Source: Sapria himalayana (lineage: Eukaryota; Streptophyta; Magnoliopsida; Malpighiales; Rafflesiaceae). Taken from it: a stretch of DNA of 64,000 nucleotides. The stretch covers positions 1,159,936 to 1,223,935 of the forward strand of contig JAREIK010003007.1 of the NCBI GenBank assembly GCA_029783825.1, read 5' to 3'. The notes beneath the pieces were generated by a model. That model made no database searches and had not been told where the DNA came from. It saw nothing but the letters and a program-made list of their open reading frames with translations. The position numbers and the translations under genes are program-made. This document shows, one piece after another, positions 52,001-64,000 of this stretch; the first letter of the stretch is position 1; each line of letters begins with the position of its first letter.

Positions 52001-54660
52001 TTTAATTTTTGTCACAGGAAAATGATCATTCAAATGGAAATTCAAATATTTTAATTCAGAATCTAAGTAAAGGACCATTTAGATATGTGACAACATATCC
52101 TGATATTTTGTCAATAAATATAAATTTCAGACAATCGGGCACGGTTCTTCTAAAACAACAATGAATAGTGGTGTATGCATTAAAGACTCAGGTTATAGTA
52201 TATATGAGATTGATTATTATGGTCAACTCACAGAAGTTATTGAGTTAGAGTATCCTGGACTCAAAAATAATATGATTGTATTATTATAGTGTGAGTGGTT
52301 CGATCCTACACGAAATGTGGGTATAAAGATTCATTAAGATTAGAAGTTAGTGGATGTTAACCATAAACATAGATATAATCGATATGAGCCATTTATTATG
52401 GCAGTTCAAGCCACTCAAGTATATTTTTATACATATTTGAGTTTATCTCATGATAAGAGTGATTAGTGGTCGATTTGCAAAATCAAAGCTTGATCAAATT
52501 TTGAAGTACCAACATCTCAGAAAAGAAGTGCAGACTTAGCTATTGCACCCGCTGTCCAAGAAGTTGAGATAAATAATATTGAAGATTATCAATTTATGAA
52601 GATCTAGAAAATTTATGTGACTCAAATGGTGGCCTAATAGAAATTGAAGATTATCAATTTCTATATAAAGATAAGTTGAACTTCCATCAGATTAGACGAA
52701 ATGTCACAAGATCCTTTGGAGCATGATAATGATGCCGATAATTAAACTGTTATAATTCTATTATAATATTAAACTATAAAATACTTTCCATATTTTTTTG
52801 AAATTTATTGATGTGTTTTATTCTAAAATGAATGGTTGTTCATCATATCTTTGTTATTTGTTCTTTATTTTGTTTGTACTGCAGATGGTGCGTAAAGGAC
52901 GTGGTTGTGGATGCAAAAATGAACCAAATTCATCTAGTATTTTACATCATGTTGCAAATTCAGTACCATCTCATACCCACCATATCTAGACTTCAAAATC
53001 ATAATAACCATCTCCATTTTCATCACCATCACAATCATTAAGGCACTTACTATCACCTTTATCAGATATTAGCCTACCACCCATTGTCCTTCCTACATAT
53101 ACTTTTGATCAATCTCTATTTTCTACGGCATATTTTACACCGATAGTTCCCCCATTTACAAAACCATCAACATCATCAAATGCTGTGCTTTCATTTGCAT
53201 TCAGTGCTAAGTTAGGAATTGAGATTATGAATGGGGGGTATAAGAAATATGTAAATTTGACTTTAATAAAATATTTTGATGTTACCACTAGTTGTTTTTT
53301 TATTATAGTTATGATTTTCTAATTTTCAATGTTATTTATTTATTTGTATAGCTTTATTCCATCTCACAAGTGTTAGAGTTTAATTACAAAGACTTTCAAG
53401 AAAATGGTTGATTCTAAAGCATTCTCGTGGAAGAAAGAGTTCTGAATCGACAAAAGAGTCTTATTTTAATGACTTTTAGATAAAAATAACGAAACTAAAG
53501 CATTGAAAATTAATAATCTAATTAGTTAACTATTATATTAGTTATTATTCAAGCTGTAAATAATTATGTCCTTGTTATTAATATAAATTCTTTTGTGATT
53601 TTTCTATATATAGAATAAGTACACATGGGCACCCAAATTTGATGGGAAGATAAAGTATTATGGGAGAGCAAAGCTACTGAATGGTATTCTGATTTTCTCC
53701 ATAAATTGAAGAATAAAAAAGAACGGCCTGATTATATATCCGAGGATGACTGGACCGAGTGGCTAAAGTATTGGGAAGAGCCAGATGTGAAGAAAAAATC
53801 GGAGATCGCCAGTAAAAATCGATTAATTGAGATAGCCGGACTAGGTAAAAGAATCTCTCGACATACAGGAGAGTCAAAGTCAAGCATAGTGCATGCTCAA
53901 GATTTGGTACAATTTTAATATTTAGAATATTTATATATTTAGTGGTTGTCCTAATAGTCTAAATAAATCAAATTTGTGCATAGTTTTATTAATTTTGTTA
54001 AAATTTTTTACCATTTGTTATTTTAACTTTATAAATACATTTTCTAAAAGATACATGTAAAGAAGCAGATGGTCAGTTTATTGACAACAAGTCTAAGATG
54101 ATTACCGTATGAATCTATTATATTAATAAAATTTTATTTTACTACAGTAAATTTTGAAAGTTGTTTGGAATGCAATATATTCAATTTATTTTATGTATAT
54201 CTAAAATAGTATATATCTCTGTTTTATCTCAGGAACTCATGGAGAAATGTGTGACAGCTGCTTATTAACAAGTTGAGGGTTCTATGAATCTTCAACGAAT
54301 TGCTATGATTCTATTTATTTGGAGACCATAAGAGGTCATAAAAAGCCACAAGCGTACGACATCGGCTCGAAGGGAGTGACATTTTGTTGTTGTAGTCAAA
54401 CAACAAGTAATGAAAACAAATGAACGTATTGAAGTTATGGAGACCGAAATGATAGAGAAGAATGAGCAGTTATATCATGTGAAGGAAGAAATAGATGAAA
54501 TGAAAGAAAAGAAGGATGAGTAGATTACTAATTTGAAGGAAGAATGTAGGAAATGAAAGAAAAGAATGATGAGAAGATTACTAATTTGATGGAAGAAATG
54601 CAAGAAATTAAAGAAATGAATGATGAGATGAAAGATATTAAGAATGTAATGTAACATCAA
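49048..54660 (+). pseudogene. Degenerate CACTA TNPD-type transposase
   Basis: Domains of the plant CACTA transposase appear in order across frames broken by many stops. Transpos_assoc, about 49048-49300: WMY, MDG, KCPCN-like, HDVYT. Transposase_21, about 49370-51080: LDCCFNRCMLYWGG, RWHSEHEVEEG, WPVIVTPYNLP, LSGWST, ACPYCM, NLDVMHIEKNEFE. DUF4218, about 51130-51655: PLILCKLE-type and YLRKLKLNLRNKEKVGGSI. DUF4216, about 52030-52500: YEPFIMAVQATQVYF. MVRKGRG exon at 52884. Transposase_24, about 53615-53918: KKKSEIASKNR and SRHTGESKSSIVHAQDL. A coiled coil follows to 54660. A consistent intron (GT at 51313 to AG at 51403) splits an Arg codon in the DUF4218 part. In an active element this protein cuts the termini. 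Here it cannot be made. Confidence 0.9.
51313..51403 (+). other. Intron in the CACTA transposase pseudogene
   Basis: GTAAAT donor and TTGTAG acceptor. Joining them restores the family motif ending PFER and continuing YLRKLK, with the Arg codon split two bases to one. Confidence 0.75.
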
Positions 54661-57190
54661 ATGTCTTATATGGAGTCATACTTAGTGTCATTGATGCGGC
54701 CGATAGCATTCTGAGATCCAGCTGCATAATCTTGTAGGAGAGGCTAGCCCAAAATCCCAAGACTAATTATAAGGATGATTTCATATCAGAATTATTTCTG
54801 AACTATTTTTGATTTTTGTCTATGTGTAGCAAAACATAATGAGATTTTATTGGAGGTTTCAAATTTTTTTATTCTGGTTTTATTCATTGCTTTTCCAATT
54901 AACCTAATAATGAATCTTTGTAGGACATCTGATGTGAGATGCATAAAAAAATTCTGATTCAAAGCATTCAGATATTGCCATGGTCCTTACAATGCATGGG
55001 TCCCATATTTACCGATTTCAGCTGGATCAAAAGGTGGCTGAGCTTCTATTATCTTCATTATTCATAAAACATTATATTTTTGCATTCTCTTTCTCTCTAA
55101 ACATAATTTCTGTACATCTTTTAGATATTTGTTGAAGTTGTATGACTATCAACGTAGATTTGTGTTTGTTCATGTCTATTATTACTATTTTTATATATCT
55201 ATGAATATGTTTGTGTGTCCCTGAATATTTTGGGGAGAAATTTAGCATATAATAGGTATATAAAAGTATTGGATAGTCTTCTTGGTGCTAGGAATAGAAC
55301 CTTAGCTTCTGAAGCTATGAGATGAATAAAAAATTTCTAGTCCCACACAAATGCAGGTTTGTTCTTGACACTCTTATTAGTGCAGATCTACGTTCTCATG
55401 TGCATTGTATTTTTTTCTCATTTTTTTCTTTGTTTCTTTCAGGTTTTCTTGCTTTGGTGGATTCCTATATGAACCTACAAGTATGAAAAATTCAATACCA
55501 CACATCTTGTTTTCATTTCAATTTCTATTTCTCTTTTATTTGGCACTTTCTAATATTCTTATAATTAACCTTAACTGATGCGTGATGCTGGGCAACACAG
55601 AAGAATATTTTGATGGGCAGTTCACTATAAATCCTGGAGTAATCTTGATTCAATTTAAAAATAAGCTCATGCTTATCTCACTGTGTAAAATTTCTAGCAA
55701 ATGGCAATTGGTATTGCATGCACTAGTCTATCTATTTATTAGTGGCATGGTGTTGTGTTTTTATTGGTTTGTAAATCTACTATTGTTATGCTCCATGCGC
55801 AGGTGTAACAATGTTCTCTATCTACATGGAGTACCAGAGGACAAAGAACTAAAAGATGCTGACCATCCCTAAGAGCCCTATATGTGTGATTTTAAGCTCT
55901 AGTTTCGTTCTTGCATTAATTTCATTATCAAACTGATTCAGATTTTTTCTTCAACATCCTTTGAAGAAGTATTCAACAACATGTATAAGTACATTGATAG
56001 GCTTTTCTTTGACATCCTTTACTTATGAATTATTTGTGCTTTAAATTATGTTTGTAGATAGGGTTTCACCCTACGCTAAAATGAATAGGCAACGAAGAAG
56101 ATTCTTCCTAATACCAAAAGACAATGAAATTGACATGGGGTTCTTCTCCCTCCTATGTTCTTAGAGCTCTTGCACGATATAGAGTTAGTCTAAGCATTTA
56201 GTTTCAGGCCCTTTTATCTTCTTCAATAATGTGTTTCTAGCATTACATTGGGCGTGTTACATGTCATTCTATCCAATTCTAATGTCAAGGGGGAAGGCGA
56301 GCACAATTTAATATCTTTTATTCCCCTACAGCGTAGACTTCCTGATTATAATCAAAATTGATAACACTGCTTTATGGTCTGGCATGCAAATTTCATTACA
56401 TAATGAAATTGAAGATTTCTAACTTCCATTGTTACACGCTTAAATCTTGTTCTTCTAAATCACTTTTAATTTCTGAATATTAATGAATGTTTGAGTGCAA
56501 TATGCTGATCTGATAATGCAACCAATAAAGTTCAAATATTAAAAGAGGTAAACATGTATTAAAATGCTCTAGCTAGTTCCTTTTGCTTTTGAAATTAATT
56601 GGCATTAAAATATAAACGAGTTTTTTGGATCATCATTGATAAGATGTGTTCATACAAGAGCAGAGAGAGAAGTCGTTGTGAATCAGTTGTAGAAGCCAAA
56701 ACTAGGCCTCCAGGAGCCAATTCAAGTATGGCATAGTCGAGATGGTGGTTTAAACAAGCTGTAAAGGCTGACAAAAACATTTCTTTCATCAACAAGCAAG
56801 AAAGTAAATCTTTCATTAAAAGACCTTATCAGGTATGATGATTTCAGAGACCTATATAAACATCACCCCAAATATTACTTTTCTATATGGTCAATACTTA
56901 TTCAATTCCATTTCTCTTTACATCCGTAGCTTCTTCGTGTCTGGATCCTCAGAGAACATTTGGAGATCTCTGATCTTCAGAGATCAGATTTATAGGTGAA
57001 GATCTCTAATCTTGCAAAGAAATTGAAGGAGATCAACTTTGAGCGCATAGTTGATGATTTTATCTTCCTATGTTTTTTTGTAATAAATGATTTTCTTCCC
57101 CACATGTCCTCCTTGGAAATCCATGAGGTTTTTCACTGAGCTTTTATTAGAAAACAAAGATTTAGAGGAGCTAATTCAAGATAACAAACT
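54661..57190 (+). other. 3' non-coding region of CACTA C
   Basis: 54,700-55,900 is shared (inverted) with B 39.94-41.1 kb. 55,900-57,190 has no match that I see elsewhere in the window and is absent at the corresponding place in B, so it is either C-specific or lost from B. Short frames (55582-55872 plus, 56595-56816 minus) have no recognisable family. Confidence 0.65.
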
Positions 57191-57286
57191 GAAATTAGTG
57201 ATCATAAAAAATACTCAGTACATACATATGTATATACCAAGTATATACGTACGTATGTACTAAGTATATACGTACGTATATACTCA

Positions 57287-57324
<38 letters not shown>

Positions 57325-57540
57325 CAGTATATGTACATATAATACTATAGTATTTTATGGACATATATACTAAGTATATATGTACTCAGTATATATGTAT
57401 ATATAATACTATAGTTTATATGTACATATACTACAGTAATATATGTAACCAGTGAAATGCTAGTATATATGTACATATACACTGTAGTATATATGTACAT
57501 ATATACCGTAGTATTATAAATTTATAATAACATAACTTTA
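57191..57540. repeat. Palindromic TATAC/GTATA array of element C
   Basis: Units such as GTATATACGTACGTATATAC with (TA)n at 57288-57322. Same class as 38.1-38.8 kb and 39.5-39.8 kb in B and 28.6-28.9 kb and 32.3-32.4 kb in A. Confidence 0.88.
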
Positions 57541-57790
57541 TTTATTTATTTTGATTTGATTGACTCATTTAAATTTCGTACTGATATGGTATCACATTGT
57601 TTCCCATACGAAGCTTGTATAAGTGAAGAGATTTTTTACTAGACATGACGCACCACGACTTGGACAGCTTTGTCACAGCAGAAAGATAGTGATCAGAGGA
57701 GCTGAGAGAGAGAAAGCAACACAAATGCACGGATTGATTTTACTTTATGCACTGTCGGTAGATACATTGATGAATAAGATGTAATATAAT

Positions 57791-60616
57791 TATGTAGTTA
57801 AAAATATAATTATATATAATAGTTATATAGTTATACATTTAGTAAAATACAATTATATATAGTTATATATTATTATACATATAGTATATTTTGTTAGAAA
57901 AATAGTTATATAGAATTATACATATAGTTATACATTATTATATAGTTAAAAATTAAGTTATGTATAGTTATATATATAGTTATAAATACTTTTATATATA
58001 ATGGTAGATGATTATATAATTAAACAAGTGTTTAGATATAATATTTGTGTTTAAAATATTTTTATAAATATTACTTATATATAATTATATATGTAACCCT
58101 TTTATAAATATTATATAGTATATATATCACATTTATATAGACATTATAAATATTTTATATTTATATAAAAATAAATATGTTATATAAATGTTTACCCAAA
58201 TGTATAAACATTTTATGTAATATAATTGTTAATAAAAAATTTTATAAATAGATAGTTTTATGTAAATATTGTATAGATATGTATAAACATCAATACATAT
58301 GTATAAATATTTATATATAACATTATATCTTAATATAAACAAATTAGTGTTTCAATATAATTTAATACATTTATATATATTAAAGTATAGACATTTATTT
58401 ATAATGTCATATGATTATATAAATGTATAAAAGTTTATATATACTATTATCTATTTATAATATATTCGGAGACAAAAAAATAGAACCCTTTAATATTAAT
58501 TTTGTTTTTTCTTAAGTTACAGAAGCGGAAAACATCAAACATTATTTATTTTCTTAAGTTACAGAAGGAGAAAACAAAATGCAAACATTTAGTATTTGAA
58601 ATCAATAAAATCCTAAAAATTTAAATAGTAAAAGAACAAAGATTATAGTGATGATTTATTGTTTCATTAATGGTGTAGAGTCAAAATCATATAGTTGATA
58701 TGAAAAGAGAAGCAAAAAGAAGGAAAATTGGGGGGAAAAAAAAGTTAATATCCAAATATTTTGTAAAAATGAAAATCCACTAGTGATAATCAAATTGAGA
58801 GAGACAGAGATATGTAGATAACATTCTGAAGGAGAAGAACAATGATAATATAATGCAGTAACAAGAATAGATAGATTTAGGTTTCTCTTGTAGTCGTGTT
58901 TTGCCTCTCCTTCGTGGTTTGAAAGATTGAAAAATTGCTAAGTGTTATTGACTTAGCATTTTTTTTTCAATGAAACCATATATAAATACTAAAATGGATG
59001 TAAACATATATAAAATAAAATACAATATAATAAGACTAACATAAAATTATAAAAATAAATAATTTAAATAAAATAATGTAAATATAATAATTGAAATATA
59101 TTTTTATTTAAGAATAAATGATATTATTTAATAAACAAATAAAATAATATAATATAATAATAATGTATGCATATATATATTATATGGTTATAAATTTATA
59201 AGAATACAATTTAATTTTTATTAATATAATAATAAATAATTATAAAAGCATAAAATTTGAATTTATTAATCATTATAAATTTTAATGTTTGAAATGTTCA
59301 TTTAATAACGACACTGTAATATTAATTTATTAAATCATCAAATTTTTTTTGATATAATTAAAACATCAATATAATAATCTTAAAATATCAACTTATTTTT
59401 TTTAAAATTTATTAAAAATTTAAATTTTTTTTATAATTCAAAAATTTCAAATCTTTTAGTCATTATATGTTTAAAAATTTCCAACAATTATAAAAATATT
59501 ATTTTATACTTTTATTTTTATAAATATTTTCTAGTTTATTTGTTTATTGATATATTTTTAAAATTATTTTTATTTAACCAAACAATTGTTTATTTTAGTT
59601 TTTTTATTAGTAGTAATTTATTTTATTAATTAAAATATTATAATTATATAATAAATTATATAATGTTTGTAAATAAAGTTTAATTTTATTAAATTATATA
59701 ATAAATTATATAACAAATATTTAAATATTATAAATAAATATATCAAAAAAAATAAAGTTTAATTTTTTTAATAAATTATAATCAAGAAATAGTTATTTTA
59801 GTTATATTTAATATAAATTTTATTCGTATTACATATTCATTAAATTTTATTATAATATAATATTTTTATTATTATATGAGGAGATTGTATCTTTCAAGGA
59901 TCTCTCATCTATAGACCATGAAATATATACCTTTAATATTAAAAATTATATAAAATTTTAAAATAAATAATGCTTAAAAAATTTCATTAAAGATTAGTGA
60001 CAAAAATTATAACGAATCTAAATAGTTAGGGAAAAATCTTTAGCTAAATACATATATTTGAGAAAATAAATATTTAAGGAATATCGCTTCCAATTATATA
60101 TAAAATCATAAAAAAATAAATTCAAATAATTATTTAGTTACGAATTTAAATTAGCAAAGAAAATTTCGTTGCTAAATCCGTCGCTAAATTTCCCACTTTT
60201 TTGCGAGGAATTTATGAAAATTTTTGTGACGAATTATGCCTGGATATAATTAGCTAGGGAACATCTTTGGTAAATCCGTCACTAATAATTAGCTAGAGAA
60301 AATTCAAATGCTAACTCCATTACTAAATTCCTAATCCATCACTAAAATTCATCGCTAATAATTAGATATGAAAATTTCATTGCAAAATCCATCGCTAAAT
60401 TACCTGATTTTCATTGTGTGAAAATTTACGAAAAAATAGTGACGAAAAATTTTCATTCAACCAATTCCGTCGCTAATCCATTACTATCCGTCAAAATTTT
60501 TTATTTCAAAGTAAAATTAGAAATCCCCTGCTATTCCCTAGCTAATCCCTCACAATTTAGCTAGGGATTGATTCATAACTAAATTTTCCTATCTAAATTA
60601 ATATTTTCTTATAGTG
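57791..60616 (-). repeat. 5' part of CACTA B, inverted arm to C 43.57-46.43 kb
   Basis: Read on the minus strand from 60616, it follows the C 5' region: terminus CACTATAAGAAAAT, subterminal TTAGC motifs (to about 59990), AT-rich DNA, the TAACTTAAGAAA / TCTCCGAATATATTATA block (58.44-58.96 kb) and the start of the TATAACTATA array (57.79-58.01 kb). No gene. Confidence 0.88.
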
Positions 60617-60619
60617 ATA

Positions 60620-60692
60620 GATAAATAGATAGATAGACAGATATATAGACAGAAAGATAGACATATAGATAGAAAGATAGATGCACAGATAG

Positions 60693-60727
<35 letters not shown>

Positions 60728-61837
60728 ACATATAGATAGATAGATAGATAGATAAATATATAGACATATAGACAAATAGACATGCAAGAAGGCTAAGAAA
60801 TAGATAGACATACTTATATATAGATAGATAGGAAAATAGATAGATAGACATATAGAATGTTAGAAAGAAAGAAAGAAAGATAGATAGATATATAGATAGA
60901 TAAATATATAAATTAATAGAAAGATTGATAGAAGATTGATTGATTGACAGATAGATAGATAGATTGATAAACAGATTTATAGATAAATAGATTGATTGAT
61001 TGATAATTAGGTAGATAAGTACATAGAGATATAGATATATAGAAAGACATATAGATAGACAGATAGACAGATAGACAAACAGATAGATAGATATATAGAT
61101 AGATATGTAGATATATATATAGACAAATAAATAGAAAAATAAATAGATAGATAGTCTTATACATAGAAAAATAGATAGACAGATAGATATATAGATAGAT
61201 AGATAGACAAATAGATATGTAGATATATATATATATATATATATATAGACAGATAGATAGAAACACATATAGATATATAGAAAGATAGATAGATAGACAG
61301 GTAGAAAGACAAATACATAGATATATAGATAAATAGATTGATATTTTGATAGATAGATAGATAGGTAAACAGATAGACAGATCGATAAACATAAAGATAG
61401 ATAGATAGATAAATATATAGATATAGAGATAGATAGACACATAGATAATCAGATAGAAAGACAAATAGATAGACAGATATATATATATATATATATAGAT
61501 TGAGAGATTAATAGACAGATAGACAAAAAGATAAACCAGATAGATAGGCATATTAATTAAAGATAGATAAATAGACAAACAAATAGATTGTTAGAAGTCT
61601 GATAGACAAATATATAGGTAGATAGAGTGACAGATAGATAGCTAGAACAATAGACAGATTGAAAGATAAAAAATAGATAGATATATAGATTTACAGAATG
61701 ATAAATACATTGATAGACACATAGGTAAATAGATAGAAATATATATTAATAGATTGAAAGAAATTTTGATAGGCAGCTTGATACACAAATTGATTGATAG
61801 ATAGCTAGATATATAGATAGATAGATATATTGAAAGA

Positions 61838-61868
<31 letters not shown>

Positions 61869-62337
61869 TGATAGACATATAGATAGATAGATAAATAGAT
61901 ATATTCATAGATTGATAGATAGTTAGATAGATATAAAGACAAATAGATATACACATAAATAGTTTGAAATAAAGTTAGTTGGACAGATTGATAAACACAT
62001 TGATAGACAGATGGATACATAGTTAGATAGATATATAGATAGACAGATAGACAGATAGACAGATGGATTGATTAATAGTTAGACATATATATAGCTAGAA
62101 ATATATAAATATAGGTAGAAAATCAAAGAGATTGACAGATAGAAATATATACAGACAGATAGATAGAAATAAAGTTACATAGTTATATAGACAAAATAAT
62201 AGATATATTTATAGTGAGATAATTAGATTGATATAAATAAAAAGATAAATAGATAGATATAAGATAGATAGTAAGAAAGATAAATAGTTAGTCAGATTGA
62301 TTGACATATAGATAGATAGATAGTTAGACTAATAGAT

Positions 62338-62374
<37 letters not shown>

Positions 62375-62731
62375 GAGATATATAAAAATATAAATAGATA
62401 GATAGACAGACAGATAGATCTATAGAGAGATAGACAAAATATAGATAGATAGATAGATACACATATTGAGAGACACATAGTTAGAACATATAGATAAACT
62501 GATAAATATAAAGAGAATAGATTTATTGATTGATAGAAAGGCACATAGATTGATACATAGATAGACACATATATAGTTAGTTAGATTGTTAGATAGATAG
62601 ATAGATAGACAGATAGATAGATAAATAGATAGTTAGTTAGTTAGTTAGATTGATAGACAAACATACAGCTAAATAGATAGATAGAAAGATAGATAAATAA
62701 AAGAAAGATAGATAGACAGATAGATAGTCAT

Positions 62732-62764
<33 letters not shown>

Positions 62765-62783
62765 CATATAGATAGATAGATAT

Positions 62784-62845
<62 letters not shown>

Positions 62846-64000
62846 GTAGATAAACAGATAATTAGACACTTAGTTAGACAGAATGTTAGAAAGATTGAGA
62901 GACAGATTGTTATACAGATACATTGACCAATAGATAGATTGAAAGATATATATATGCCTAGACATATACATAGATAGATAGATAGATTTATAGATAGATT
63001 ATTTGATTATTAGATAGATATTTTGAAAGATTATTATATAAATAGATAGTCAAATTGATAGACATATAGATAAACAGACATATGGAACATATATAGATAA
63101 ATAGATAGACAGAAAGATAGACAAATAGAGGATAGTAACATAGACATATAAATAGCCAAATTAATAGATAGAAAGATAGTAAGATAGATAGATAAATAGC
63201 CAGATTAATAGATAGAAAGAAAGTAAGATAGATAGATATATAGACAGATAGATTAACAAATATATAGATAGATAGATTGATTTACATATAGTTAGTAAGA
63301 TATATAGATATATAAATAATTAGATAGATTGATAGATAGATAGATAAATAAATTGATTGATTGATTGATAGATTTATAGATATATTGAAAGATAGATTGA
63401 TAAATAGATTGATAGATCGATTGATAGACATATTGATAGAAAGATTGATAAACAAATAATTAGACAGATAGATATGTAGATAGACAAATCGATAGGTAGA
63501 TAGAAAGATAGATAGATAGACAATAGATAGACAGATTGATTTGATAGTTAGAAAGACAGATATATAGATAGTTAGATAGTTAGTTAGATAGTTAGATGCC
63601 TAGATAGACAAACAAATAGATAGGTAGATAAAAAGATAAATAGATATATAGATAGACAAATATATAGACAGATAGATAGATAGACAGACAGACAGATATA
63701 TAGATATATAGATAGACATATAAATAGATAGATAGATAGATAGATAGATTAAGATATAGAAAGATAGACAGATAGACATATAGACAAATAGATAGAGAGA
63801 TAGATAGATAGATAGATAGATAGATAAACAGATAAGTAGATAGAAAAAAAGATAGATAGACAGGCATCCAGTTATGTAGGCAGACAGTTAGGCAGCATGT
63901 AGATAGATATAAAGAAAGATAGTGAGGCATGCATGTAAATAGATAGAAAAAAGACAAACAAATAGACACGCATATAAATATACAATATGATAGATAAATA
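60620..64000. repeat. GATA array, right edge segment
   Basis: Resumes in GATA orientation after the ATA duplication of element B and runs off the right edge. It includes (TA)n at 61224-61246, 61844-61868 and 62341-62371, and (TA)12(CA)17 at 62787-62844. No gene. IYLS frames on the minus strand are repeat translations. Confidence 0.95.

Larger units (their letters stand above)
43566..57790 (+). mobile_element. CACTA transposon C (plus strand), nested in B, 3' end missing
   Basis: Starts with an intact CACTACAAGAAAATG terminus at 43566, inside the AT array of B. It carries 5' subterminal repeats, AT arrays, a decayed transposase (49.05-54.66 kb) and the family 3' block up to about 57790. There the homology to A stops about 560 bases short of the terminus and inverted B sequence starts. 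No partner TAGTG end or duplication is found for C. The simplest reading is that C inserted into B and a later deletion removed its 3' end with adjoining B array. Confidence 0.78.
37625..60616 (-). mobile_element. CACTA transposon B (minus strand), 23 kb including nested element C
   Basis: The plus-strand left end CACTACAAGAAAAATCCC matches the inverted 3' end of element A. The right end TTTTCTTATAGTG at 60616 is an inverted 5' end like those at 27878 and 43566. Flanking ATA at 37622-37624 and 60617-60619 fits a 3-bp duplication, although ATA is frequent in the array. Removing C leaves a roughly 8.8-kb B with 5' subterminal DNA, an AT array, a transposase C-terminal fragment and 3' non-coding DNA. 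B alone lacks the catalytic transposase region and would be non-autonomous. Confidence 0.82.

Noticed and set aside
56595..56816. Small frames in the C 3' region (also 55582-55872 plus)
   Set aside because: No recognisable domain, no supporting context, and a length expected by chance in this composition.
1..64000. tRNA, rRNA or other RNA genes
   Set aside because: No sequence with tRNA box A/B spacing and cloverleaf arms or with rRNA-like conserved blocks was noticed. A tRNAscan or Rfam search would be the decisive test.
1..64000. A new multi-gene biological system
   Set aside because: Every supportable coding sequence belongs to known LINE or CACTA protein families and all but one are broken. 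The novelty is in repeat architecture, not in genes.

Overview
This window looks like nuclear heterochromatin of a flowering plant. It holds no host gene that I can support. The evidence for a plant is the protein content of the transposons. One is an L1-type LINE with a DUF4283 plus CCHC-knuckle ORF1 and an ORF2 carrying endonuclease, reverse transcriptase, zf-RVT and archaeal-type RNase H. The others are CACTA (En/Spm) elements with CACTACAAGAAAA termini and the plant transposase order Transpos_assoc, Transposase_21, DUF4218, DUF4216, Transposase_24. I cannot name the species.

The matrix is a very large, diverged tetranucleotide array of TATC type (GATA on the other strand). It runs off both window edges and totals about 26.6 kb once insertions are removed: 1-230, 7597-20261, 21867-27877, 33341-37624 and 60620-64000. 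The plus strand is TATC up to about 25.63 kb and GATA from there on, so the array changes orientation once. Inside it are local segmental duplications (96 bp exact, about 285 bp, about 1.2 kb), TA and TG microsatellites, and a 50-bp block repeated exactly 12,000 bp away.

Four insertions interrupt the array. (1) 248-7579: a full-length LINE on + with a perfect 17-bp target-site duplication. Its ORF2 is one continuous frame broken by five in-frame stops. (2) 20262-21866: a 5'-truncated LINE of a second family on -, keeping only part of RNase H and the 3' UTR. (3) 27878-33340: a 5.5-kb CACTA deletion derivative, here called A, with no transposase. (4) 37625-60616: a 23-kb nested CACTA structure. 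An outer minus-strand element B (TSD ATA/ATA) is split by a plus-strand element C (43566 to about 57790). C carries a degenerate TNPD-type transposase and has lost its 3' terminus. The nesting creates large inverted repeats: C 5' end against B 5' end, and B 3' end against the 3' ends of A and C.

Nothing here forms a new multi-gene system. The dozens of long open frames of the MSIYLSIYL type are by-products of translating TATC repeats. The unusual biology is in the DNA architecture: a many-kilobase GATA array with an orientation switch, used repeatedly as a transposon landing zone; a trinucleotide expansion inside a CACTA element; regular 50-bp and 27-bp subterminal repeats; a roughly 545-bp higher-order AT repeat; and a LINE whose 3' UTR carries the start of a second RNase H domain.
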